A DNA stretch of 64,000 nucleotides from Pseudonocardia sp. C8 (GTDB lineage Bacteria > Actinomycetota > Actinomycetes > Mycobacteriales > Pseudonocardiaceae), in NCBI RefSeq assembly GCF_014267175.1, contig NZ_JACMTR010000002.1:2629501-2693500 (forward strand), read 5' to 3'. A program made the position numbers and the translations under genes. Under the pieces are notes generated by a model that was given only the letters and a program-made list of their open reading frames with translations, made no database searches and was not told where the DNA came from. This document shows positions 22,339 through 30,292 of the stretch, piece after piece (position 1 is the first letter of the stretch; the number at the start of each line of letters is the position of its first letter).

Positions 22339-22917
22339 ATGCCGCCCGAGCCACCGTCGTTGCCCTGCCGCCCGGTGATCGGGATCCTGCATCCGGGCGT
22401 GATGGGTGCGGCGCTCGGGTCCGCGCTCAAGGCCCGCGCGGGTGCCGTGATCTGGGCCGATGCCGGCCGCACGCACGCCACGGCGAAGCGCGCCGAGCTG
22501 GCCGACCTGGTCGCCGTCCCGACCGTCGCCGACCTCGCCGCGCGCTCCGACGTGATCGTGTCGATCTGCGCGCCGCACGCCGCGCGGGAGGTGGCGGCCC
22601 AGGTCGTTCCGGGGCTCGCGGGCCGGGCGGACCGCCCCCTGTACGTGGAGGCGAACTCCGTCGGCCCGGACACGGTGCGGGCGATCGCGGCGCTGCTCGG
22701 TGACCGGGCCACGGTGTGCGACGCCTTGGTGGCCGGCCCACCGGCATGGGAACGCGGGACGACCGTGCTGTGGCTGGCCGGGCCGGGTGCCGACGCGGTG
22801 GCCGCGCTGTTCGCGGGCAGCCCGTTCGACACCCGCGTGCTCGGCACCGGCCCGGCCGACATCGGTGCCGCCAGTGCGCGGCCGGCGGACACCGCGCTGC
22901 CGGGTACGGGCCGCTGA
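22339..22917 (+). CDS. NAD-binding 6-phosphogluconate dehydrogenase-like protein, C-terminally truncated
   Basis: The 192-residue product is the N-terminal Rossmann domain of the 6-phosphogluconate/3-hydroxyisobutyrate dehydrogenase superfamily. It has the nucleotide loop GILHPGVMGAALG (about 14-26), the CAPHAA segment (about 83) and EANSVGPDTV (about 113-122). Full-length relatives continue into a helical C-terminal domain that starts just after the GxxGAASA motif. Here that motif (DIGAASA) is followed by 13 unrelated residues and a stop. No missing domain is recognisable in any frame over the next 250 bases. The gene is probably a remnant, or encodes a non-catalytic nucleotide-binding protein. 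Confidence 0.6.
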   Translation: MPPEPPSLPCRPVIGILHPGVMGAALGSALKARAGAVIWADAGRTHATAKRAELADLVAVPTVADLAARSDVIVSICAPHAAREVAAQVVPGLAGRADRPLYVEANSVGPDTVRAIAALLGDRATVCDALVAGPPAWERGTTVLWLAGPGADAVAALFAGSPFDTRVLGTGPADIGAASARPADTALPGTGR

Positions 22918-23175
22918 CCGTCCTCCCCCATGTCGGCAGGCGCCACGACGGGGTGGTTCGTGGGCTGGGCGCTCGCGGGTGAGGCGCGGTCGTCGGGCCG
23001 CCGGCCGACCTGCTCGCCGGGAACCGCGGGGCAACAGCAGCGTCTCGAGCCTCCGGCACCGACCCCGTCCCACGGATGGGCTCAGCTCCGCCGCGGACGG
23101 ACCGAAGAGGTCTCGGCGCGCATGCGCCTGCGCGGTGCACAGCTCGCCGGTCACCTGTCGGATGTGCGGGAGGGA

Positions 23176-25389
23176 TCAGAACGGTGGCGGCTCGTCGTCC
23201 GGCTTCGGTTTCGGTTTCGGTGGCGGTGGCAGGGGCGGGTTGGTCGCCGGGCGTTGCAGTAGCGGTGTGTCGTGCTTCCGCAGGTCCCGGTCGGTCTCGG
23301 CGGCGCTCTGTTCGCCCGGCTCCTCGCGCGGCTGCGCGTCAGGGTCGGGGTCGGGGAGGTCGGGGCGGACGGGTTCGCCGCGGGTGCGGTAGGTGCGCCC
23401 CAACGGGCTGGTCCAGCAGAACCGGCCGGGTTGGGGTTGGGTCAGGGTCCAGCCGCGGTCCTTGTCGGTGTGGTGGCGGCCGCAGCAGGGCCCGATGTTG
23501 GCCGGCACGGTGGGTCCGCCGTGGTCGTGGTCGGTGGTGTGGTCGAGTTCGGAGCGTCGTGCTGGGCGGGTGCAGCCGGGGCCGATGCAGGTGCGGTCCC
23601 GGACCTGGATGTGGGTGGCCAGTGGTCCGCGGGCGAACCGGGCGGTGGGGTCGGCGTCGAGCCGGGCGTGCCGGGTGTCGCGGTCGGCCCAGGCGCGGGC
23701 GATCTCGGCCAGCAGTGGGTGCCAGTCGGCCAGCTGGGGGTCGGCGGCGTAGCGGTCGAGCTCGTCGAGGCTGATGTGGAGCTCGACCACTCCGCCGCGC
23801 ACCGGCGGCGCACCGGGCGGGGCGCCGGGCGGGTTCGGTGAGTTGGAGCGGTTCGGCGTGCCCGGCGCACCCGGCGCACCCGGCGTGTCCGGTGTGTCCG
23901 GTGTGTCCGGAGTCCTCGGTGTCTGCGGCGCGCCCGGTGGTTTCGGGCCGTTCGGGGCACGGGTGCGGGGGCGGCGGCGCAGCGGCCCGGCCAGCAGCAG
24001 GTAGCCGTCCGGGTCGGTGATCGCGAAGATCCAGCGGGCGCCGCGGCGTTGGGCGGTGGCGGCGGTGCGGGCGGTGTGGGCGGTGATCGGGCCCAGGCCG
24101 GGGATGTCGCCGGGGCGGTCGTCGCGGCCGGCCAGGGTGCCGAGTCCGACGCGGAGTTCGACGCCTTCGCGGGTGGCGACCCGGTCATGCGCCCACCGGT
24201 CCGGGGCCGGCTGCTCGGCCGCACGCCGATCGCCGGCCGGGCCGGTCGACGGCCCGCCGGCAGGGCGCGAGCCGGTCCCGGCCCGAGGGCCGGTTCCGGT
24301 GCCGGTCTTGGTGGCGGGGTCGGTGCTGGTGGCGGGGTCGGTGCTGGTGGCGGGGCCGGGTCCGGTGTCACGTTCGGTGGGGTCACCGTCAGCAGAGTCG
24401 CCGGGACCGGAGTCGGAGCGGGCGGTCGAGTGGACGTCCGCTTCGGAGTTGCCGTCGGAGTCGACGTCCGCCTCGGTGCCGGACGCGGTGTCAGCGGCCT
24501 CGAAGCCGGACGCGCCCGCGCCGACCTCGCCGTCGTCGGTGTCGCCGGTGTCGGACTCGCCGGTGTCGGTGTCGCCGGTGCTGGTGCCGGTGGTGGTGTC
24601 GGTGGGCTGGTCTTCCGGGCGTGGGCAGGTCAGGAGCCGGTCGATGATCTCGGTTTCGGTCAGGCCGTGGAAGGCGCCGTCGAGCATCCCCAGATACAGA
24701 TCCGCGCTGATCTGGGCCAGGGTGCCGGGGTGTCCGGCCCGCCGGCAGGCCGCGGCCAGCCGGTCCAGGCGGGCGGCCGCGGCGGCGGCCTCGTCGGCGG
24801 GCAACCCGGTGCCGGTCAGGGTGGCGGTGCCGGTGTGCGGGTCCAGGTAGAGCGCCAGGCCGCGGGCCTGCACGGCGCGCTGGTAGCGGCGCCGCCGCAG
24901 GGCCGGGTTCAGGTGCAGCAGGGCCCGGTAGAGCCGGTCGCGCAGCTGGGCGGTGGTCCACCCCGGCGCCTGCGGCAGGAACCGGTCGCACAGCTTCCGG
25001 GCCTGCTCGGCGGTGAGGTCCCCGGTGCCGGGGTCGAGGTAGTCGACCAGCACCCGGGCCTTGGCCAGGTCGATCCGACCCTCCTCGAGCGCGGTGAACA
25101 CCCACGGCAGCCGCTGGCACAGGGTGGTGGCGAACCCGAGCTCGCGTTCGGCGCGGGCCCGGGTCCAGGTCAGCCCGGCCGCGATCTCCCCGGCCGCCCA
25201 CTCGAACTGGTCCTCCGACCGCACAACGGCCTCGGCCCGGGCGGCGGTGTTCTCGGGCAGGTCGGCCAGCGCGGCCGCGTGGCTGATCTCCACCAGCCCG
25301 GCGTAGAACCCGGCGTGCTCGTGGGCGAGCTGGCGGTCGCGGGCCTGCAGCACCTCGACCAGCCGGTCGTTGGGCAGCTTCTCCCCCAC
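23176..25389 (-). CDS. DUF222/HNH-endonuclease (13E12-type) protein, frameshifted near its N-terminus
   Basis: The readable frame gives 737 residues: a DUF222 domain (about 10-250), a long Asp/Thr/Pro-rich spacer with short repeats (about 265-520), and an HNH nuclease motif near the C-terminus (CIGPGCTRPARRSELDH ... NIGPCCGRHH, about 625-665). These multicopy actinobacterial proteins are predicted nucleases of unknown role. The frame has only a GTG at 25389. The expected N-terminus (MAEVVELIDRAAG ...) lies in another frame starting at the ATG at 25472. Adding one G to the GGGGG run at 25383-25387 (coding strand) would join them into a product of about 765 residues. Either the gene is broken or the sequence lacks one base. 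Confidence 0.82.
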   Translation of the reverse strand: MGEKLPNDRLVEVLQARDRQLAHEHAGFYAGLVEISHAAALADLPENTAARAEAVVRSEDQFEWAAGEIAAGLTWTRARAERELGFATTLCQRLPWVFTALEEGRIDLAKARVLVDYLDPGTGDLTAEQARKLCDRFLPQAPGWTTAQLRDRLYRALLHLNPALRRRRYQRAVQARGLALYLDPHTGTATLTGTGLPADEAAAAAARLDRLAAACRRAGHPGTLAQISADLYLGMLDGAFHGLTETEIIDRLLTCPRPEDQPTDTTTGTSTGDTDTGESDTGDTDDGEVGAGASGFEAADTASGTEADVDSDGNSEADVHSTARSDSGPGDSADGDPTERDTGPGPATSTDPATSTDPATKTGTGTGPRAGTGSRPAGGPSTGPAGDRRAAEQPAPDRWAHDRVATREGVELRVGLGTLAGRDDRPGDIPGLGPITAHTARTAATAQRRGARWIFAITDPDGYLLLAGPLRRRPRTRAPNGPKPPGAPQTPRTPDTPDTPDTPGAPGAPGTPNRSNSPNPPGAPPGAPPVRGGVVELHISLDELDRYAADPQLADWHPLLAEIARAWADRDTRHARLDADPTARFARGPLATHIQVRDRTCIGPGCTRPARRSELDHTTDHDHGGPTVPANIGPCCGRHHTDKDRGWTLTQPQPGRFCWTSPLGRTYRTRGEPVRPDLPDPDPDAQPREEPGEQSAAETDRDLRKHDTPLLQRPATNPPLPPPPKPKPKPDDEPPPF

Positions 25390-25751
25390 GCCAGCTCGGC
25401 CAGGACGGCAGCCAGCTCCGGGCCGGGCGGCAATCCTGCTGCCCGGTCGATCAGCTCCACCACCTCGGCCATGAATCGAACGTACGTGCGACCCCCGACA
25501 GAACCGGGCCGCCGGCGGCCATGCTCCGCAAGTTCACTCGGATGGCGCAGCGGTGTGCAGGGCACAGTCTCGCCTCGAGACGAGGCCGCTCGCCCGGCAC
25601 CGTCAGCTCGATGCCGACCAGCCGGTCGGGCGCTCCTCGACGCGAGGAGGCCGCGGCAGGGGTGACCACAGCGTGCTCCTGGAAGGCCCGCTCGTCGACC
25701 ATCGACAGCCGGCCGCCGGCGCGTGGGTGAAGGCCGAACCGGCCGCGTACG

Positions 25752-26261
25752 TCAGGGCCGGTCGTCGTCGCGGGCGGGGGACCGGAGCCGGGCGGTGACG
25801 GCTCTGGCCGCCCCCGCCGCGTCCCCGACCGTCACGACGAACTGCCGCCCATCGGCCAGGCCGAGCTCCAGGCACTCGCCGCCACGGGTCGCGCGGAACC
25901 CGTCGACGGCGGAGGTCCGGAGCACGCCGTACCCGCTCAGCGCCAGCCGCTGCGGGTCCAGCTCGCCGGCCCGGGCCGCGGTGATCTCCGAGATCGGGAC
26001 GGCGGCGAGCGTGCGGCGGAGCAGGGCCTGCTCGACCCGGACACCGTCGTCGTCGACGACGACCCGGGACCGGGACTGGGCCAGCAACCAGGCGGCGGAG
26101 ACCGCCAGCACGGCGGCGACGACCGGGGAGGGCCCCGCTCCGGCGATCCCCAGCGCACCGACGGCGGCCGCGGCCAGCGCGGCGGCCGCGCCGGCGCCCA
26201 GCAGCCGGCGCGACACGACGATCCGGGACCAGGCAGGCAGGGGCCCGGTGGGTGCGGCCAC
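25752..26261 (-). CDS. Small membrane protein with PH-like domain
   Basis: The 169-residue protein has two adjacent hydrophobic segments (about 18-40 and 43-62), then a compact domain beginning RSRVVVDDDGVRVEQALLRR. That domain fits the bacterial PH-like layout of membrane-anchored proteins in actinobacteria. The GTG at 26261 is supported by GAGGAGGA about ten bases upstream. It is divergent from the DUF742 gene, with 217 bases between them. No catalytic motif is seen. The role is unknown; an envelope or scaffold function is an inference from the family. Confidence 0.7.
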   Translation of the reverse strand: MAAPTGPLPAWSRIVVSRRLLGAGAAAALAAAAVGALGIAGAGPSPVVAAVLAVSAAWLLAQSRSRVVVDDDGVRVEQALLRRTLAAVPISEITAARAGELDPQRLALSGYGVLRTSAVDGFRATRGGECLELGLADGRQFVVTVGDAAGAARAVTARLRSPARDDDRP

Positions 26262-26478
26262 GGCGGCGTCCTCCTCGTGCGGTGCGTGCCCGGCCGACTG
26301 TACGCAGCGGCGCGATCCGCAGGACCTGCCGTGCGCGGGTGGGCCGTCACATGGATGTGACGTGGCGGACATCGTCCGGTAGCGGGTCGGGGCCACGCTG
26401 TGCGTCGCCCCGGTCGCGGATCGTGACCGGGGGCCAACCGCACGGCCGCGGCACCTCGCGGGCGAGATCGGAGGGTGG

Positions 26479-27225
26479 ATGGCACGGTCGGAGATCGGGC
26501 GGACGGGTGCCCGGTTCGGTGCGCCGGCGACCCGGGACGCGCCTGCCGCGGAGGACGCAGCGTCCGGCCCCGCGTCGGCCGGGCCACCTCCGGAGCACGC
26601 GTTGCCGGGCCGATCGGCACCTGGCGACGCCGCGTCGGGTGGGTCGGCACCGGAGGACGACCTCGTCGGCGTCACCGGCGCGCGGTTCGGCGGCCACTCG
26701 GCGAGGCGGACACGGAAGTCACGCAAGCAGCGGGCCGCCGAGAGCTCGCAGCGGACGGCCGAGAACACGGTGCGGCCCGCCGAGCAGCGGCCCGCCCGCG
26801 ACGAGCCGCAGGACGTCCCGGCACCCGACGCCCGCGACGACGCCGGCGACACCGACACCGCCCCGCTCCCCGTGACCGTCGACGACCCGGCACCGCAGGC
26901 CACGATCACCCCGGTCCGGCCGTACGTCCTCACCGGCGGCCGCACCCGGGCCCGGCGGGAGCTGCGGCTGGAGACCCTGTCGGTCCGGCCGACCCCGGCA
27001 CCGGCCCCGGCCGGCACCGCCGAGAAGGCGGCCGTGCTGGACCTGTGCTCCCGGACCCGCTCGGTGTCCGAGGTCGCCGCGCTGGCCGCGGTGCCGCTCG
27101 GCGTCGCCCGGGTGCTGATCGACGACCTGGCGGCCGAGGGCCGCCTCACCGTGCACGGCGACGCGGACGACGCGCCGAGCCTGGAGCTGCTGGACCGGGT
27201 GCTGTCCGGGCTGCGGCGCCTGTAG
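26479..27225 (+). CDS. DUF742 protein with long disordered N-terminus
   Basis: The 248-residue protein has a C-terminal DUF742 domain (about 145-248) beginning VRPYVLTGGRTR, followed by a winged-helix-like part with VSEVAALAAVPLGVARVLIDDLAAEGRL. DUF742 proteins are usually about 120 residues long and sit in conservons beside a histidine kinase, a roadblock protein and a small GTPase. None of those partners is encoded here. The first 140 residues are Ala/Pro/Asp-rich and probably disordered, with GARFG repeated near 10 and 67. GGAGGG precedes the ATG. It may signal alone or with partners elsewhere in the genome. Confidence 0.8.
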   Translation: MARSEIGRTGARFGAPATRDAPAAEDAASGPASAGPPPEHALPGRSAPGDAASGGSAPEDDLVGVTGARFGGHSARRTRKSRKQRAAESSQRTAENTVRPAEQRPARDEPQDVPAPDARDDAGDTDTAPLPVTVDDPAPQATITPVRPYVLTGGRTRARRELRLETLSVRPTPAPAPAGTAEKAAVLDLCSRTRSVSEVAALAAVPLGVARVLIDDLAAEGRLTVHGDADDAPSLELLDRVLSGLRRL

Positions 27226-27246
27226 CCCCGTACCAGGATGGGAGCC

Positions 27247-28032
27247 ATGAGCGATCCCCGTCCCGTCCGCATCGGGCTGCAGCTGCAGCCCCAGCACGCC
27301 GACTACGCCGAGATCCGGCGCACCGTCGCCGCCGCCGAGGACGTCGGCGTCGACGTGGTGTTCAACTGGGACCACTTCTTCCCGCTGTACGGCGAACCCG
27401 ACGGCAAGCACTTCGAGTGCTGGACGATGCTCGGTGCCTGGGCCGAGGCGACGTCCCGGGTGGAGATCGGCGCCCTGGTGACCTGCAACAGCTACCGCAA
27501 CCCCGACCTGCTCGCGGACATGGCGCGCACCGTCGACCACATCTCCGGCGGGCGCCTGATCCTCGGCATCGGCGCCGGCTGGTTCCGGCGCGACTACGAC
27601 GAGTACGGCTACGAGTTCGGCACCGCGGGCGACCGGCTGCGCGACCTCGCCGCGGCGCTGCCCCGCATCCGGGACCGCTGGGCGAAGCTCAACCCGGCGC
27701 CGACCCGGGACATCCCGCTGCTGGTCGGCGGCGGGGGCGAGCGGAAGACGCTGCGCTACACCGCGGAGCACGCCACGATCTGGCACGGCTTCGGTGACCC
27801 GGAGACCGTGGCGCACAAGTGTTCCGTGCTCGACGGCCACTGCCGCGACATCGGCCGCGACCCCGGTGAGATCGAGCGGTCGGTCGGCGTCGAGGGCCCG
27901 CCGGAGGACCGCGGCCCCGGGCTGTACGACGCCGGTGTCCGGCTGTTCACGGTCGGCCAGGACGGTCAGGGCGGCTACGACCTCGGCCGGCTGAAGGACT
28001 GGATCGCCTGGCGCGACGAGCGCAACGCCTGA
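27247..28032 (+). CDS. LLM-class F420-dependent oxidoreductase
   Basis: The 261-residue protein is a TIM-barrel luciferase-like monooxygenase of the F420-dependent type. It has the opening strand RIGLQLQPQHADY, WDHFFP near residue 39, the DHISGGRLILGIGAGW segment (about 98-113) and LLVGGGGERKTLR (about 158-170). These enzymes use reduced F420 for hydride transfer, and a matching F420 reductant gene (fgd) lies at 44048. I chose the ATG at 27247 over one at 27238 because the barrel begins at once. It converges with the GGDEF-EAL gene, ten bases apart. The substrate is unknown. Confidence 0.85.
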   Translation: MSDPRPVRIGLQLQPQHADYAEIRRTVAAAEDVGVDVVFNWDHFFPLYGEPDGKHFECWTMLGAWAEATSRVEIGALVTCNSYRNPDLLADMARTVDHISGGRLILGIGAGWFRRDYDEYGYEFGTAGDRLRDLAAALPRIRDRWAKLNPAPTRDIPLLVGGGGERKTLRYTAEHATIWHGFGDPETVAHKCSVLDGHCRDIGRDPGEIERSVGVEGPPEDRGPGLYDAGVRLFTVGQDGQGGYDLGRLKDWIAWRDERNA

Positions 28033-28042
28033 CCCGCGTCGG

Positions 28043-30175
28043 TCAGAGGTCCCGCAGGAACGGGTCCCGGACGAGGTCGGGGATCCGTTCCGCGACGACG
28101 GCCGGGGCGTAGTACCAGCCCTGGGCGTGGGCGCAGCCGTACTCGCGCAGCCGCCGGGCCTGCTCGGCGGTCTCCACGGCCTCCGCGGTCACCTCCAGGT
28201 CGAGCGCGGAGGCCAGCGAGATCAGGGTGCGGAGGATGACGTCGTCGCGCTCGGCCGAGCCCGCCACGAAGTGCCCGGCGAGCTTCAGCACGTGCGCGGG
28301 CAGGTGCCGCAGGTAGGCCAGGTTCGAGTAGCCGGTGCCGAAGTCGTCGATCGCGATCCGCACGCCCATCCGGTCCAGCTCGCGCAGCGTCGCCAGCGGG
28401 CGCCCCGAGCCGTCCATGAGGTCGGACTCGGTGAGCTCGATCTGGAGCAGCTCGGGGGGCCACTCGTAGCGTTCCAGGGTCGCGGCGACGTCGGCGACCA
28501 GGTCGGACTCGCCGATCTGGCGGGCCGCGACGTTCACGCTCACCAGCAGCGGGTGGTCGGGCCGGGCGTCGGCCCATCGCCGCCCCTGGCGGCAGGCCTC
28601 GTCGAGCACCCGGCGCCCGAGCGGGACGACCAGGCCGGTCTCCTCGGCGAGCGGGATGAACCGGTCCGGGCCGAGCAGCTCGCCGTCCGGGCGCTGCCAG
28701 CGCACCAGGGCCTCCACGCCGACGGTCCGCTCGTCGGCGAGCCGGACCAGCGGCTGGTAGACGACCACGAAGTCGTCCCGGCGCAGCGCCTCCGGCATCT
28801 GCGAGGACAGCTCGAACCGCCGCACGTCGGAGCGGTGCCGCTCCCGGTCGTAGAACACGTAGCGGCCGCGGCCGGCGTGCTTGGCCGAGTACAGGGTGGT
28901 GTCGGCGGCCTGCATCAGCTGGTCCGGCCCGAGCTCACCGTCGTGCCGGACGACGCCGACGCTGGCCGAGATGACGATGTCCCGCCCGTCGATGCGGACC
29001 GGGCGGCGGACCGTGCCGAGCGCGCGCCCGGCGACGTCCTCCAGCTCCGCCCGGTCGGTGCTGCGCGGCACCAGGACCACGAACTCGTCGCCGCCCATGC
29101 GGGCGACCAGGTGGCCGTCGGGCTCCAGGGCGGAACGCAGCCGGTCGGCCAGCGCCTGCAGCAGCCGGTCGCCGGCCTGGTGGCCCAGCGTGTCGTTGAC
29201 GACCTTGAAGCCGTCGAGGTCGAGGTAGCAGACACCGGGCCGGGAGCCGTCGGCCCCGTCCTCGGCCATCGCGGCGGCCAGCCGGTCGAAGAACAGCGAC
29301 CGGTTCGGGAGCCCGGTCAGCGGATCGTGCGACGCCTGGTGCTCCAGCCGCTGCTGCAGCTCCAGCTGCTCGGTCACGTCGGAGAGCACCGCGACCAGCA
29401 GGTGCGGCGGGCCGCCGGCCTCCCGCAGCGGCGTGACGACGGCGTCGATCCAGATCTCGGCGTCGTCGGCGCGGCGCACCGGGCGGACGAACCGCAGCCG
29501 GTCCAGCGTGCCGTCCAGCAGCCGGTGCCGTTCCGCCCAGAGCTCCGGCGCGTCGTCGACCGGGATGACGTCGCCGACCCGCATCCGGCCCATCCGGGCG
29601 CGGCTGTAGCCGAGCATCGCGGCCGCGGTCTCGTTCGCCTCGAGGACCGGGTCGTCCGGGTCGACGATGACGATCCCCACCGCCGCCGAGTCGAACAGCG
29701 CCGTGAACCGGGCCTCGGCGGCCTGCCGGGTCGCGAGCGCGGCGCGGGCGGCGAGCTGCTGCGCGTGCTCGGCGAGCACCTGCCGGCGGGTCGCCTCGGT
29801 GTAGCCCCGGGCGAGCGCGCCCTGGACGGCCGCGAGCCTGCGGACCCGGGCCGCGGTGTCGGCCGCGGGCTCCAGGTACGCCCCGAGCAGCTGGAGGCTG
29901 ACCTCCAGGCAGGCCGGGGCGGTCACCCGGGCGTCGTGCAGCTCGTGGCCGGCCCCGGCCGGGACCGCCGGGTCGAACCGCTCGGCGAGCGCGGCGTCCC
30001 GCAGGCGCGCCGCGAGCCGGTCGAGCAGCGGGCGGAGCTCGCCGGCGGGCACCGCGCAGCGGCTGGCCAGCGCCGCGGACCACGGCCCGGTGAGCTCGGC
30101 GACGCCGGCGAGGCCCCCGGCGGCGAGGGCCCGGCCGTGATCGGCGCATGCAGCGGCGAGGTCGGCCTGCTGCAT
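28043..30175 (-). CDS. PAS-GGDEF-EAL cyclic-di-GMP signalling protein
   Basis: The 710-residue protein has a helical N-terminal sensory part (about 1-150), a PAS domain (about 155-280), a GGDEF diguanylate cyclase domain (about 295-455, intact MGGDEF) and an EAL phosphodiesterase domain (about 465-700). EAL active-site residues are present: E in VEALVRW, N in VNVAARQ, E in ELTES, DDFGTGYS, K in LKLAG, E in AEAVET and Q in QGWYY. The position usually occupied by Asp in the LKID motif is Ala. The RxxD inhibitory site before GGDEF is absent. Both activities are therefore possible, without product inhibition of the cyclase. The ATG at 30175 was preferred over a GTG at 30229. Confidence 0.9.
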   Translation of the reverse strand: MQQADLAAACADHGRALAAGGLAGVAELTGPWSAALASRCAVPAGELRPLLDRLAARLRDAALAERFDPAVPAGAGHELHDARVTAPACLEVSLQLLGAYLEPAADTAARVRRLAAVQGALARGYTEATRRQVLAEHAQQLAARAALATRQAAEARFTALFDSAAVGIVIVDPDDPVLEANETAAAMLGYSRARMGRMRVGDVIPVDDAPELWAERHRLLDGTLDRLRFVRPVRRADDAEIWIDAVVTPLREAGGPPHLLVAVLSDVTEQLELQQRLEHQASHDPLTGLPNRSLFFDRLAAAMAEDGADGSRPGVCYLDLDGFKVVNDTLGHQAGDRLLQALADRLRSALEPDGHLVARMGGDEFVVLVPRSTDRAELEDVAGRALGTVRRPVRIDGRDIVISASVGVVRHDGELGPDQLMQAADTTLYSAKHAGRGRYVFYDRERHRSDVRRFELSSQMPEALRRDDFVVVYQPLVRLADERTVGVEALVRWQRPDGELLGPDRFIPLAEETGLVVPLGRRVLDEACRQGRRWADARPDHPLLVSVNVAARQIGESDLVADVAATLERYEWPPELLQIELTESDLMDGSGRPLATLRELDRMGVRIAIDDFGTGYSNLAYLRHLPAHVLKLAGHFVAGSAERDDVILRTLISLASALDLEVTAEAVETAEQARRLREYGCAHAQGWYYAPAVVAERIPDLVRDPFLRDL

Positions 30176-30292
30176 CCACCGCCCCCGTTCGCCTCCGGTG
30201 GAGGGTGTCCCCCCGTGGTCGCGGGACACCGTAACCGATAGCGACCTCCCGCCGGACCCGACCGGGTCACGGAGCGGATACGACCAGGTCGT

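Noticed and set aside
25451..25702. Possible 83-residue minus-strand ORF with CPAHRC
   Set aside because: It overlaps the restored N-terminus of the DUF222 gene, has no ribosome site and no known domain. Coding bias is only moderate.
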